Shown: positions 38,238 to 47,730 of the stretch, in pieces | How the letters are laid out: each line of letters opens with the position of its first letter | Numbering within the stretch: the stretch's first letter is position 1 | DNA from: Citrobacter sp. Cu233 | GTDB lineage: Bacteria > Pseudomonadota > Gammaproteobacteria > Enterobacterales > Enterobacteriaceae | Direction of reading: 5' to 3' | Length of the DNA: 64,000 bases | Assembly (NCBI RefSeq): GCF_030332225.1 | Contig: NZ_JAOWIF010000028.1 | Location: 744,001-808,000, forward strand | Notes under the pieces: generated by a model | Told to the model about the DNA's origin: nothing | Seen by the model: the letters and a program-made list of their open reading frames with translations, nothing else | Database searches by the model: none | Position numbers and translations under genes: made by a program

Positions 38238-39017
38238 TCACGGTTTCTTTAATGGCGTCACCACCAACTGGTGGCGTGAATTATAGAACTTCCGATAGGT
38301 TAAATAGCAGGCGATAATGGTCGACAGGCTGGCGGTAGAAAGCAGCATAAACGTCACCATGATCTGGTATTTAATCGCTTTTACCGGATCGATACCGGCA
38401 AAGATCAATCCTGACATCATCCCCGGTAAACTCACTAACCCGACGGTTTTCGCGGAATCGATCGTTGGGATCAGCGATGCGCGAATACTGTCCCGAATAA
38501 GCGGCGCGGACGCGACTTTCGGAGAAGCGCCAAGGCTTAATTTCTCCTGAATTTGCTGCTGCTCGCTGCTAAAGCGCTGCCCCAGGTTGTTGTAACATAA
38601 CCCGACGGCCACCATCGCATTCCCAGCGATCATGCCGGAAATCGGGATCACCTGCATCGGTGCAAACTCGATGGAGCCTGACAGAACCAAAACGGCCAGC
38701 GTGACTCCCGCCCCCGAGGTAATGGCGATAAATGAGGAGATAAAAGCCTTATCAATATATTTACTGCGTTTTTGCGCGTTATAGGCGGCGTTAAAGCAGA
38801 TAAACAACACCATCACTAAGGTCAGAATGCTGTGGTTCACGCCGAAGATATATTTCAGCACATAGCCTACGATAATAAGCTGGACAACCGCCCGGCAAAC
38901 GCTCCAGAGAATATCTTTTTCCAGTGCCAGTTTTTCTTTGTGGCTGATCAGCATCGCCACCACCACCAGCATCATCGCTAACGCCAGTGATTCATTGGTA
39001 ATATTATGCTCATTCAT
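38238..39017 (-). CDS. fetB: FetB iron-export permease
   Basis: 259-residue membrane protein of the UPF0014 family with about seven hydrophobic helices; the E. coli FetAB ABC exporter lowers cytosolic iron and helps resist peroxide. Blocks AGNAMVAVGLCYNNLGQRF and LIPTIDSAKTVGLVSLPGMMSGLIFAGIDP are diagnostic. Start 39017 (MNEHNITNESLAL) equals the E. coli start; the gene overlaps fetA by 8 bp. Confidence 0.94.
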   Translation of the reverse strand: MNEHNITNESLALAMMLVVVAMLISHKEKLALEKDILWSVCRAVVQLIIVGYVLKYIFGVNHSILTLVMVLFICFNAAYNAQKRSKYIDKAFISSFIAITSGAGVTLAVLVLSGSIEFAPMQVIPISGMIAGNAMVAVGLCYNNLGQRFSSEQQQIQEKLSLGASPKVASAPLIRDSIRASLIPTIDSAKTVGLVSLPGMMSGLIFAGIDPVKAIKYQIMVTFMLLSTASLSTIIACYLTYRKFYNSRHQLVVTPLKKP

Positions 39018-39681
39018 TGCTGACTTCCTGCATTTCTCCGGCATGCGGCTGAAGGATAATGACATTATCCGCATGATTAATTTCATCTTTGTCGTGCGTC
39101 ACCCACAGCACAGCAATATTCTTATCGCGCACATAGCGGTGAATTAGCTCATTCACATTCCGTTTGTTGGCTTCATCCAGCGCACTGGTTATTTCATCAA
39201 GCAGCAGGATTTTAGGCAAAAACTGCAAGTTACGAATTAACGAGACGCGCTGCTTTTCGCCACCGGATAGCTCATTGATATTTTTTTTGAGGATCGTCTC
39301 GGGGAGCTCAAAACGAGCCAGATCGGCAAGAAACACATCCGGATCCGGACGTTTATTACGGATTTGCCAGGGGAAAATGAGGTTATCGTAGACGGTGTCA
39401 CCAAACAAAGCGGGCGTTTGCGCACAATAGGAGACCTGCTGACGATACGCTTCAGGTTTGAGGGTCGTTATCTCCTTACCTTCAAAGATAATCTCACCCG
39501 CAGTCGGGCTAATTAACGATGCGACAATTTTCAACAACGTGCTTTTACCGCAACCGGACTGGCCGGTAATCAACTTAAATTCCCCGGCATTAAGATTAAA
39601 ACTGATGTTATTAAGAATTTTCGTCGTTCCTGCCTGCCAGGCGACATTCTTTAACTGAAGCAGCATTCTGCTTTCTTCCAT
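39010..39681 (-). CDS. fetA: FetA iron-export ATPase
   Basis: 223-residue ABC ATPase partner of FetB: Walker A GQSGCGKST, signature LSGGEKQR, Walker B LLLDEITSALD, switch THDKDE. Start at 39681 has AGGGAT upstream. It is divergent from qmcA over a short region with repeated TGATTAATC motifs. Confidence 0.93.
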   Translation of the reverse strand: MEESRMLLQLKNVAWQAGTTKILNNISFNLNAGEFKLITGQSGCGKSTLLKIVASLISPTAGEIIFEGKEITTLKPEAYRQQVSYCAQTPALFGDTVYDNLIFPWQIRNKRPDPDVFLADLARFELPETILKKNINELSGGEKQRVSLIRNLQFLPKILLLDEITSALDEANKRNVNELIHRYVRDKNIAVLWVTHDKDEINHADNVIILQPHAGEMQEVSNE

Positions 39682-39750
39682 TACCGATCCCTTTTTGACT
39701 TCTTTCATACCGACAGTCTATGCCTGTAAATTATTATAGGGGAGCCCACC

Positions 39751-39779
39751 TTGATTAATCGGGTATAATTTGATTAATC
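39751..39779 (+). promoter_or_regulatory. Repeat-bracketed -10 of the qmcA promoter
   Basis: TTGATTAATC occurs at 39751-39760 and 39770-39779, on either side of TATAAT (39764-39769). The second copy with the next A forms the perfect palindrome TGATTAATCA. Placement suggests repression by a protein binding both sites; no regulator assigned. Confidence 0.5.
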
Positions 39780-39815
39780 AGGCAGTAAAGGACAGCACAA
39801 CAGGAGGTTCCATCG

Positions 39816-40733
39816 ATGCTCATTTTTATCCCTATTCTCATTTTTGTCGCGCTGGTGATCGTCGGTGCGGGCGTGAAAATCGTCCCGCAGGGATACCAGT
39901 GGACGGTGGAACGTTTCGGGCGTTACACCAAGACCCTGCAACCAGGGTTAAGTCTTGTTGTGCCATTTATGGACCGAATTGGTCGTAAGATCAACATGAT
40001 GGAACAGGTTCTTGATATTCCATCGCAAGAGGTCATCTCCAAAGACAACGCTAATGTTGCCATTGATGCCGTTTGCTTTATTCAGGTCATCGACGCGCCA
40101 AAGGCGGCCTATGAAGTCAGTAACCTGGAGCTGGCGATCATCAACCTGACCATGACCAACATCCGTACCGTTCTCGGCTCTATGGAACTCGATGAGATGC
40201 TCTCCCAGCGCGACAACATCAATACGCGCTTGCTGCATATCGTTGATGAAGCCACCAATCCCTGGGGCATCAAAATTACCCGTATCGAGATCCGCGATGT
40301 TCGCCCACCGGCAGAGCTTATCGATGCGATGAACGCGCAGATGAAAGCAGAACGTACCAAGCGTGCCTACATTCTTGAAGCCGAGGGTATCCGTCAGGCG
40401 GAGATCGTCAAGGCCGAGGGTGAGAAACAGTCGAAAATCCTGAAAGCAGAAGGTGAACGCCAGTCCGCGTTTTTACAGGCCGAAGCACGTGAACGTTCAG
40501 CGGAAGCGGAAGCTCGTGCAACGCAGATGGTATCTGAAGCCATTGCCGCTGGGGACATTCAGGCTGTGAACTACTTTGTGGCACAGAAATACACCGAAGC
40601 GCTGCAACATATCGGTTCGTCAAATAACAGCAAAGTGGTGATGATGCCGCTAGATGCCAGCAGCCTGATGGGCTCCATCGCCGGGATCACTGAACTGATT
40701 AAGGACAGCGCCAGCGAACGGAAAAAATCATGA
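39816..40733 (+). CDS. qmcA: QmcA SPFH-domain membrane protein
   Basis: 305-residue stomatin/prohibitin-like protein with one N-terminal membrane helix, an SPFH domain ([34 protein letters not shown]) and a coiled-coil Ala/Glu-rich tail (about 180-240). Forms large membrane oligomers in E. coli, associated with FtsH. Overlaps ybbJ by 4 bp, the usual SPFH-NfeD pairing. Confidence 0.94.
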   Translation: MLIFIPILIFVALVIVGAGVKIVPQGYQWTVERFGRYTKTLQPGLSLVVPFMDRIGRKINMMEQVLDIPSQEVISKDNANVAIDAVCFIQVIDAPKAAYEVSNLELAIINLTMTNIRTVLGSMELDEMLSQRDNINTRLLHIVDEATNPWGIKITRIEIRDVRPPAELIDAMNAQMKAERTKRAYILEAEGIRQAEIVKAEGEKQSKILKAEGERQSAFLQAEARERSAEAEARATQMVSEAIAAGDIQAVNYFVAQKYTEALQHIGSSNNSKVVMMPLDASSLMGSIAGITELIKDSASERKKS

Positions 40734-41188
40734 TAGCGATGATTCTGGTTCACCCGCATATCTTCTGGCTTAGCCTCGGGGGTCTGTTACTGGCCGCCGA
40801 GATGCTGGGCGGTAACGGCTATCTGCTATGGAGCGGTGTAGCGGCGGTGATAACCGGGCTGGTTATCTGGCTCGTACCGCTCGACTGGGCGTGGCAGGGA
40901 GCAATGTTCGCCGTATTAACACTGCTGGCGGCCTGGTTGTGGTGGAAATGGCTGGCGAAGCGCGTGCAAGCGCAGAAACCGGCCGACAGTCATCTCAATC
41001 AGCGCGGACAACAGCTAGTCGGTCGTCGATTTACACTGGAAACCGGGCTGGTCAATGGTCGCGGGCATATGCGCGTCGGCGACAGCTCGTGGCCCGTCAG
41101 CGCCAATGATGACTTAAGTGCCGGAACACACGTTGAAGTGGTTGCCGTTGAAGGTATTACTCTGGTAATCAAAGCCGTATCACAATAA
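40730..41188 (+). CDS. ybbJ: YbbJ NfeD-like membrane protein
   Basis: 152-residue protein with two or three N-terminal membrane helices and a C-terminal OB-fold ([35 protein letters not shown]). NfeD proteins work with SPFH partners; here qmcA-ybbJ is coupled through ATGA. The next gene follows by 20 bp in the same direction, so the downstream exported pair may be in the same transcript. Confidence 0.92.
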   Translation: MIAMILVHPHIFWLSLGGLLLAAEMLGGNGYLLWSGVAAVITGLVIWLVPLDWAWQGAMFAVLTLLAAWLWWKWLAKRVQAQKPADSHLNQRGQQLVGRRFTLETGLVNGRGHMRVGDSSWPVSANDDLSAGTHVEVVAVEGITLVIKAVSQ

Positions 41189-41208
41189 AACAGACAGGAA
41201 ATAAGACT

Positions 41209-43353
41209 ATGGTCAGGAAGACACCCCTCGCCTTTGCCCTTTTCACACTACTGGCAGCCGCTCCCCAGGCGTTTGCCTCATCAGATATAGAAGATTGCAA
41301 ATGGAGCGATGACCACTGTCTGCTGAAAGGCACGCCAACCTTCAGCCCCGGAAACGACAGCCGTGATAACCTGCTACGACTGCTGAGTCAGGAAAAATCA
41401 TTCGCCCTGCCTATACAGGCGATGCCTGAGGATATCACCCGCTCCCGAGATTTCTATTTTGCGTATCATCCGCAGTGGGATGACATCACGTCGCCCGCAG
41501 CCACCGCCCCGGAGCAAAATGCAGATGACACGCTAACCCGGCAAATGGCTGAACTGCACATCAGCGCGGATGAGGTAATCCGCAATGATGATGATCTCGA
41601 AAACCGCCATGTTTCGAATAATATGGGCAGTACCAGTCAATTCTTTGCTGCACTGCTCGCCGATACCTCGTTGACAGTTGAACAACGTCAGGCTCTGGCA
41701 CAAGCACGTATGGGGCTGTTGTCCGGCGCAACCCGTGAGCAGATTGATGCCTCATTGTCCACTCTGCCTGAGGATTCCGGTGCCCAACGCTATAAAACGT
41801 ACCTGATTGCCGCCGCCAATTTCTATGCCGGTGATTATGTGAATGCCGAACAAACGTTTACTCAGCTAGCGAAAAGCGATCGCCCGTGGCTGGCAGAGAC
41901 CGCGCAATACATGCTGATGCGTGCGGCGTTGAACAAGAGCAGCCAGAACAGCGTGGGCGAGTACGGCGATTTTGATATTGCAAAAATTAACCGCGAGGAT
42001 GCGACTCAGGCTCAGACGCAGGCACAAGCCTATCTGCAACGCTACCCGCAAGGCCTGTATGCCGACTCCGCGCGCGGTATGCTGCGTCGCATCAACTGGT
42101 ATTTACAGGCGTGGCCGCAGTTGGCCGGGTTGTATGAGCAGACGCTCCAGCAGTCGGCTGACGCACGGCAACTGCGTGAAATTGTCATCGAATACGATAA
42201 TGTCTACGGTATGGCGTTCTACGAACAGTCCGTGGTGGAAGCATTCCCCGATGCGCCGCTTGTCAGCTATATCGAACTGCTGCGCGCGCTGCGTCTGGAT
42301 AACAACGGTAAACCAACGCTGACGCAGGCGCAGCTCGATACCAGCAAACCAGTGTTTGAGCAGAGCCAAAAATTGCCGCTATGGCGCGATCTGCAACTGA
42401 ATCTCTGGCTGGCGACCGGGAACTACGCGGCGATTATTCAGGCAGTTACGCCAGCACAAAAACTTGCCGCTCACGATACGCTCGCTTTCAGTGAACAGGT
42501 GCTGTACGGCGAAGCGCTGATGGGCCAGAAGAATTGGAGCGCGGCGCGTGATTTCTGGCAGCAGTTGCTAAAACTCAGCCAGGACAACGAACAGCAGCAG
42601 TATGTGCAGGCTAAGCTCGCCGCAACGCTGGTTTATAGCGGCGACGTGGCGGCGGTTTTTGCCCCAGAAAGCGCAGTAACCAACCTGCGTTTTCGCTCGC
42701 AGGTACTGAAAACACAGGCATCGCCTGAACTACTGCGCCAGCAGGCCGTTCATGGACCTAACAATGAAGAGCGAACCATCGCCCTGCATACGCTGCTGGT
42801 ACGCGATCTTACCGAAAATCGCTTTGGCGACTGGTTGAATGACCGAAAACTGGCCAGTGCCATTACTCCACCGGTGATGGGCGACGCGTTTGATGACGTT
42901 AATCTGAGTATTTTCGACTGGAATGGCGATGCCGCTCAAGCCGGTTACACCTGTCGCAGCCTCAATGAAACGGTCACGGTATTAAGCAAAAAAGCGGATG
43001 ATGCCCACGCGCTGAACTGCTTAGGCGAATTCTTCCGCACCACGCAAACCCACGTTGATTTGTGGAAAAACAGTGCCGGCAACGATGTGCTCGAATCAGC
43101 AATCTCACGCAAGGCGCCGTTCGGCCAGTTCGACAGGCAGCGCTATTATCAACAGGTTATCGCGTCTCCAAAAGCAGAAGTCGAGGATAAAAGCTTTGCG
43201 CTGTATCGGGCCATCATGTGCTACTCCCCGTCAGGCTATAACGAATGTGGCGGCGAAGACGTGGATAAATCACAACGAAAAGACTGGTTCACGCAGTTAA
43301 AGACACAGTATCCGGGAAGTCCGTGGGCGCAAAAACTCAAATACTACTGGTAA
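41209..43353 (+). CDS. Exported 714-residue helical-repeat protein of unknown function
   Basis: I do not recognise a characterised family. Signal peptide MVRKTPLAFALFTLLAAAPQ ending at AFA-SSD, so periplasmic or surface. The mature protein is rich in Ala, Gln and Leu with amphipathic helices resembling a TPR/alpha-solenoid, e.g. YLIAAANFYAGDYVNAEQTF, LFGEALMGQKNW-like VLYGEALMGQKNWSAARDFW and ETAQYMLMRAALNKS. Cys pairs near the N-terminus (EDCKWSDDHC) and in the C-terminal third suggest disulfides. Its stop lies inside the start of the DUF3142 gene (31-bp overlap), so the two are likely coupled and act together. Confidence 0.85.
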   Translation: MVRKTPLAFALFTLLAAAPQAFASSDIEDCKWSDDHCLLKGTPTFSPGNDSRDNLLRLLSQEKSFALPIQAMPEDITRSRDFYFAYHPQWDDITSPAATAPEQNADDTLTRQMAELHISADEVIRNDDDLENRHVSNNMGSTSQFFAALLADTSLTVEQRQALAQARMGLLSGATREQIDASLSTLPEDSGAQRYKTYLIAAANFYAGDYVNAEQTFTQLAKSDRPWLAETAQYMLMRAALNKSSQNSVGEYGDFDIAKINREDATQAQTQAQAYLQRYPQGLYADSARGMLRRINWYLQAWPQLAGLYEQTLQQSADARQLREIVIEYDNVYGMAFYEQSVVEAFPDAPLVSYIELLRALRLDNNGKPTLTQAQLDTSKPVFEQSQKLPLWRDLQLNLWLATGNYAAIIQAVTPAQKLAAHDTLAFSEQVLYGEALMGQKNWSAARDFWQQLLKLSQDNEQQQYVQAKLAATLVYSGDVAAVFAPESAVTNLRFRSQVLKTQASPELLRQQAVHGPNNEERTIALHTLLVRDLTENRFGDWLNDRKLASAITPPVMGDAFDDVNLSIFDWNGDAAQAGYTCRSLNETVTVLSKKADDAHALNCLGEFFRTTQTHVDLWKNSAGNDVLESAISRKAPFGQFDRQRYYQQVIASPKAEVEDKSFALYRAIMCYSPSGYNECGGEDVDKSQRKDWFTQLKTQYPGSPWAQKLKYYW

Positions 43354-44039
43354 TCGCGCTGCTGGCCGGTCAGACACAGGCGGCGGATATCGTCGCTGCC
43401 CGGGAGCATCCGGCCTTCTGGCTGTGGTCCGGCGTGAAGGCCAGTGACGAGCTGAAAGACGCACAAACGGTCTATCTGCATCAGGGTGAAGTGCTGATTC
43501 GTTCGGGTAACGTGGTTTTCCAGCGTCTCGGGCTGCCGGTCAGCCGCCTGTCTTTTCCCTCAATCTGGCTGACCGTGCGCTTTACCACGCTCGACGTACC
43601 GGAGGCGCTCCCGGCTCGCATCATTCGGCTGTTGCAACGCTGGCAGACCGCCGGGAATCACGTGGTCGGCCTGCAGGTTGATTTTGACGCGGCGACCCAT
43701 CAGCTTGCTGATTACGCCCATTTTCTGCAGCAATTGCGTCAACAGTTGCCGCCAGAGTTTGCGCTTGGTGTGACTGGTCTGCTGGACTGGGCAAAAACCG
43801 GGGATATCGCCACGCTGAATGCGCTGGCGGTCGATGAACTGGTGGTCCAGAGCTATCAGGGCCGTCATACGGTAACGAATTATCAGGCGTATCTGCCCGC
43901 ACTCAGTCGTCTGCGCATTCCGTTTAAGCTGGGGCTGGTGCAAAACGGTAGCCGGGACCCGCAGGCTGAAGCGCAGCTTGAGAAATCCCCGTGGTACCGC
44001 GGCACGGTGGTGTTTATGCTTAATCCCCCTCGCCGTTAA
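43323..44039 (+). CDS. Exported DUF3142 protein of unknown function
   Basis: 238-residue protein of the DUF3142 type. GTG 43323 starts within the preceding gene and gives a clean signal peptide [26 protein letters not shown] lies 6 bp upstream. The mature part ([63 protein letters not shown]) has alternating strands and helices with conserved acidic residues at strand ends, like a TIM-barrel glycoside-hydrolase fold. That enzymatic reading is inference. Stop codon overlaps that of convergent cueR in TTAA. Confidence 0.82.
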   Translation: MGAKTQILLVIALLAGQTQAADIVAAREHPAFWLWSGVKASDELKDAQTVYLHQGEVLIRSGNVVFQRLGLPVSRLSFPSIWLTVRFTTLDVPEALPARIIRLLQRWQTAGNHVVGLQVDFDAATHQLADYAHFLQQLRQQLPPEFALGVTGLLDWAKTGDIATLNALAVDELVVQSYQGRHTVTNYQAYLPALSRLRIPFKLGLVQNGSRDPQAEAQLEKSPWYRGTVVFMLNPPRR

Positions 44040-44446
44040 GCCTTCGCTTTATGGTGGCAGCAGCCGGAGAGGTTATCAATGATCGGGCATTCGGCGCTGT
44101 CATCGCCAGGGCAACTCTCCGCCAGCGCCAGCAAATGCAAGCGCATGGCCTGCAGCTCGCTGATATGCCGCTCAATATCCGCTACCTTTTCTAAGGTACG
44201 CTTTTTGACATCTGCGCTGTGACGCGCCGGATCGTTAAACAGGTTCACCAGTTCGCCACACTCTTCGAGATTAAAACCAACCTGGCGTGCCTGGCGCAGT
44301 AGCGTCAGTTCATTCAGATGCTGTTGGTTGTATGTGCGATAGCCATTTTCGCTACGCAGCGGCGGCGTCACTAAGCCTTTTTCTTCATAAAAGCGTATCG
44401 CTTTGCTGGTCAAACCGGTTCTTTTCGCAACATCGCTAATATTCAC
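44036..44446 (-). CDS. cueR: CueR copper-responsive MerR-family regulator
   Basis: 136-residue MerR-type activator of copA and cueO that responds to Cu(I), Ag(I) or Au(I). N-terminal winged helix ([25 protein letters not shown]), long dimer helix, and a C-terminal metal loop with two Cys ([15 protein letters not shown]; Cys112/Cys120-type), plus [11 protein letters not shown] at 44446 is the family start (E. coli MNISDV) and follows GGGGGAAA. In E. coli cueR is only two genes from copA; here the heme operon separates them. Confidence 0.95.
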   Translation of the reverse strand: MNISDVAKRTGLTSKAIRFYEEKGLVTPPLRSENGYRTYNQQHLNELTLLRQARQVGFNLEECGELVNLFNDPARHSADVKKRTLEKVADIERHISELQAMRLHLLALAESCPGDDSAECPIIDNLSGCCHHKAKA

Positions 44447-44618
44447 ATTTCCCCCGCGGATCGTGTTGGTACTGAGCCCCATTATAGCCCAGATTGTCGT
44501 AATGCTTTACCCGAGAACCCTGCACATTTCTCACCTGCACCGTGATGCACAAATCCTTTTAATTCACATTGTTATATCCGATTCACATCACATTTCTGTA
44601 TTTAATGACCGCACGAAA

Positions 44619-44632
44619 TTGACTCAAATCAA
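44619..44632 (+). promoter_or_regulatory. FNR-type site upstream of the heme operon
   Basis: TTGAC-TCAA-ATCAA matches the FNR consensus TTGATNNNNATCAA at nine of ten fixed positions. Its centre is about 70 bp before the start expected from the promoter at 44661-44689, a typical class I activator distance. Confidence 0.6.
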
Positions 44633-44660
44633 AAGATATATTGGTTCTACATCTTTCATC

Positions 44661-44717
44661 TTGAATAAAGAGAAACAATTTTATATATAAACGCGAATGA
44701 TAATGATGATCATTTAC
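44661..44717 (+). promoter_or_regulatory. Heme operon promoter with Fur-like site
   Basis: TTGAAT (44661-44666), 17 bp, TATATA (44684-44689). GATAATGATGATCATTTAC (44699-44717) overlaps the expected start of transcription and resembles the 19-bp Fur consensus GATAATGATAATCATTATC at most positions, so iron repression is likely. Confidence 0.75.
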
Positions 44718-44737
44718 ATTCAAATAAAGGTTCTCTT

Positions 44738-46885
44738 ATGTTGCCACGGAATTACCAAAGGCCATTTATTCTTTCAACCCTGACATTATGCATCTCTGGC
44801 ACTGCTTTCGCAGCGACAACCCCCCCGGCACACTCTTCGACATCGCACGACGATACCGTGATCGTCACGGCTAGCCGCACCGAAAGTAGTCTCTGGGATA
44901 GCCCGGCAACCATTCAGGTTATCGATCGTCAGACGTTACAAAACTCCACCAGCGTATCTATCGCCGACGATCTGCAGGATATTCCCGGCGTCGAAGTCAC
45001 CGATAACGCCCTCGCAGGGCGAAAACAAATCCGTATCCGTGGCGAAGCGTCTTCACGGGTGCTGATTTTGATCGACGGCCAGGTCGTCAGCTACCAGCGT
45101 GCCGGACAAAATTACGGAGCCGGTTTGCTAATTGACGAATCCGCGCTGGAACGCATTGAGGTGGTCAAAGGCCCCTATTCTGTCCTCTACGGTTCGCAGG
45201 CGATTGGTGGCGTCGTGAACTTTATTACCAAAAAAGGCGGTGATAAACCACTCGGCGGCAGTATCAAAGCCGTTTATAACTCCGCGACCGCTGGCTGGGA
45301 AGAATCGGCTGCAGCCTGGGGCAGTATCGGAAACTTTGACTACCGCATCAATGGCAGCTATTCCGACCAGGGGGACCGCGACACACCTGACGGAAGATTG
45401 CCCGACACCAATTTCCGTAACAACAGCCAGGGTGTGTGGCTTGGCTACAACTTCGATCGCCACAAAATTGGCCTCTCCCTCGACCGTTATAAGCTGTCCA
45501 CTCAAACCTGGTTTGACGATCCGGAAGGCCAGTTCGACGACTTTAGCGTCAAAATTCCTAAGCTGGAACGCGAGAAAATCGGTCTTTTCTACGACTACGC
45601 GGCCGATGGGGATTACCTGAAGAACATCCATGTTGACGCATACACCCAGACAATAGAGCGCAAATTTGAAAACCGGGTCAAAACAACCCAGGTAATCCCC
45701 AGCCCGATGATTAAAGCGCTGACGGTAAGCAATCAGACCAATACCAACGACAAACAGTATACCCAGGGGGTAACGCTACAGAGCAACTTCTCCCTGCCTG
45801 CTAACAACGAGCTGGTGATTGGTACTCAGTACCAGCATGACAAAATAAAACAGGACACGAACGGCAGTACGCGCCAGACCGCGGCTACCGGCTTCTTCGA
45901 TACGCAAACCCGCACCTTGTCATACAACGAAGCAGAGCAAAGCAACACCTCGTTATTCGCGCAAAACGACTGGCGCTTTGCCGATGACTGGACGTGGACC
46001 GTGGGCGCACGCCAGTACTGGCTGTCTTCGAAACTCAATCGCAACGATACGCAAACTATGCAAAGCAGCGGTACGAGCTGGCAATCTACCGGGGGCAATT
46101 CCGTTCACGATGATGAACTGGTGACCTCAACCAGCCTGCGTTATTCCGGTTTTGAAGATCTTGAACTCCGGGCAGCATACGCCCAGGGCTATGTTTTCCC
46201 TACGCTGACTCAGCTGTTCACACAGACGTCCGCTGGCGGCAGCGTGACCTACGGCAACCCAAATCTGAAGGCGGAACACTCGAATAACTATGAGTTAGGC
46301 GCGCGGTATAAAGGGAATATGTGGCTGATAGACGGCGCCATTTATTACTCCGAAGCTAAAGACTATATCGCCAGTCTGGCCTGTTCAGGTCAACCCGTTT
46401 GCTATGGTAACAGCACCTCTTCACGCGGCGGCTACAACTACTATGACAACATCGATCGGGCCAAAACCTGGGGTATGGAACTCACCGCAGAATACAACGG
46501 CTGGGCAGTTTCACCTTACCTGAGCGGTAATCTTATTCGCCGTCAGTACGAGGGTGACACGATTAAAACCTGGGATACCGGCGAACCTACACTGACCGGG
46601 CGCGTGGGTCTGAAACATACCTGGTTGATGAATGTCGCTAACGTAACGTCCGATGTCTTTATTCGCGCGGCGTCCAGCGCCAAAGATAATACCGGTAGTA
46701 CAGAAATTAATTACCCAGGCTGGGCCACGCTTAACCTCGCATTCAACACCGAGTTTGGTCCGCAAGACCAGTATCAGGTCAACCTCGCGCTTAACAACCT
46801 GACCGACAAGCGTTACAGAACCGCGCATGAATCTATCCCAAGCGCGGGTTTCAACGCCGCCGTTGGCTTTGCGTGGAATTTCTGA
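44738..46885 (+). CDS. TonB-dependent outer-membrane receptor, probable heme receptor
   Basis: 715-residue TonB-dependent receptor. Signal peptide ends at AFA (25), TonB box DTVIVTAS at 39-46, plug domain to about 165 (IRIRGEASSRVLILIDGQ, VVKGPYSVLYGSQAIGGVVN), 22-strand barrel ending in Phe (GFAWNF). QGYVFPTL and NPNL (about 506-509) correspond to the FRAP/NPNL region of heme receptors. It differs clearly from E. coli ChuA, and I have no exact name for it. First gene of a seven-gene operon whose other members are all heme-related, which is the main reason for the heme call. Confidence 0.82.
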   Translation: MLPRNYQRPFILSTLTLCISGTAFAATTPPAHSSTSHDDTVIVTASRTESSLWDSPATIQVIDRQTLQNSTSVSIADDLQDIPGVEVTDNALAGRKQIRIRGEASSRVLILIDGQVVSYQRAGQNYGAGLLIDESALERIEVVKGPYSVLYGSQAIGGVVNFITKKGGDKPLGGSIKAVYNSATAGWEESAAAWGSIGNFDYRINGSYSDQGDRDTPDGRLPDTNFRNNSQGVWLGYNFDRHKIGLSLDRYKLSTQTWFDDPEGQFDDFSVKIPKLEREKIGLFYDYAADGDYLKNIHVDAYTQTIERKFENRVKTTQVIPSPMIKALTVSNQTNTNDKQYTQGVTLQSNFSLPANNELVIGTQYQHDKIKQDTNGSTRQTAATGFFDTQTRTLSYNEAEQSNTSLFAQNDWRFADDWTWTVGARQYWLSSKLNRNDTQTMQSSGTSWQSTGGNSVHDDELVTSTSLRYSGFEDLELRAAYAQGYVFPTLTQLFTQTSAGGSVTYGNPNLKAEHSNNYELGARYKGNMWLIDGAIYYSEAKDYIASLACSGQPVCYGNSTSSRGGYNYYDNIDRAKTWGMELTAEYNGWAVSPYLSGNLIRRQYEGDTIKTWDTGEPTLTGRVGLKHTWLMNVANVTSDVFIRAASSAKDNTGSTEINYPGWATLNLAFNTEFGPQDQYQVNLALNNLTDKRYRTAHESIPSAGFNAAVGFAWNF

Positions 46886-46887
46886 CG

Positions 46888-47712
46888 ATGAAAAAACGCC
46901 TGATTGGCTTACTGAGTCTCGCCTGCGTTTTCAGCGCCCACTCCGCCGACCGCCTGGTAGTGGCGGGCGGCTCGCTTAGCGAACTGATTTACGCCATGGG
47001 CGTCGGCAACCGGGTGGTCGGCGTTGATGAAACCACCTCGTACCCGCCCGAAACTGCCGCACTCCCGCATATCGGCTACTGGAAACAGTTAAGCAGCGAG
47101 GGCATTTTATCGCTGCATCCGGACAGCTTTATCACCTGGCAGGACGCAGGCCCTCAAATCGTGTTGGATCAGCTGCGAGCGCAAAAAGTGAACGTTGTGA
47201 CGTTGCCGCGCGTCCCGGCCACCGTTGCGCAGATGTACGCCAACATTCGGGAACTGGCTCAAACCCTGCGTATTCCCGAACAAGGTGAGACGTTGATCGA
47301 TCGCATAGGTCGACGTCTGGATCGCGTTCAGCACAGCGTGGAGGCAAAAAACGCGCCGATCAAAGCCATGTTCATTCTCTCCGCGGGCGGCAGCGCGCCG
47401 CAGGTCGCCGGCAAAGGTAGCGTTGCCGATGCCATTATGACCCTCGCAGGCGCACAAAATGTCGCCACTCACGCACAGTACAAAAGCTACAGCGCGGAAT
47501 CGCTGATCGCGGCCAACCCGGAGGTCATCGTGGTGACGTCGCAAATGGTCGATGGCGATCTGAATCGTCTGAGCGCCATCGCCGGTATTACCCACACTGC
47601 AGCCTGGAAAAATCAGCGCATTGTGGCGGTAGACCAGGCATTGATTCTGGGAATGGGTCCCCGCGTCGCGGACGCTGTTGAAGCTCTGCACCAACAATTC
47701 TGGCCACAGTAA
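46888..47712 (+). CDS. hmuT: Periplasmic heme-binding protein (ChuT/HmuT-like)
   Basis: 274-residue type III periplasmic binding protein. Signal peptide ends near AHS-AD; RLVVAGGSLSELIYAMG and VVGVDETTSYP begin the first lobe, with Tyr66-type region around GYWKQLSSEGILSLHPD where heme is bound in ShuT/HmuT. The long helix between lobes is seen at IDRIGRRLDRVQHSVEAK. ATG 46888 lies 2 bp past the receptor stop. Shuttles heme to HmuUV. Confidence 0.88.
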   Translation: MKKRLIGLLSLACVFSAHSADRLVVAGGSLSELIYAMGVGNRVVGVDETTSYPPETAALPHIGYWKQLSSEGILSLHPDSFITWQDAGPQIVLDQLRAQKVNVVTLPRVPATVAQMYANIRELAQTLRIPEQGETLIDRIGRRLDRVQHSVEAKNAPIKAMFILSAGGSAPQVAGKGSVADAIMTLAGAQNVATHAQYKSYSAESLIAANPEVIVVTSQMVDGDLNRLSAIAGITHTAAWKNQRIVAVDQALILGMGPRVADAVEALHQQFWPQ

Positions 47713-47730
47713 AGGGAATTTAAAAGAAGT

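Larger units (their letters stand above)
44447..44737. other. cueR-heme receptor divergent intergenic region
   Basis: 291 bp between divergent cueR and the heme receptor. The receptor side carries an FNR-type site, a sigma-70 promoter and a Fur-like site (given separately). The cueR side (44447-44600) shows no clear known operator; no CueR-type 19-bp spacer promoter was seen here. Confidence 0.6.
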
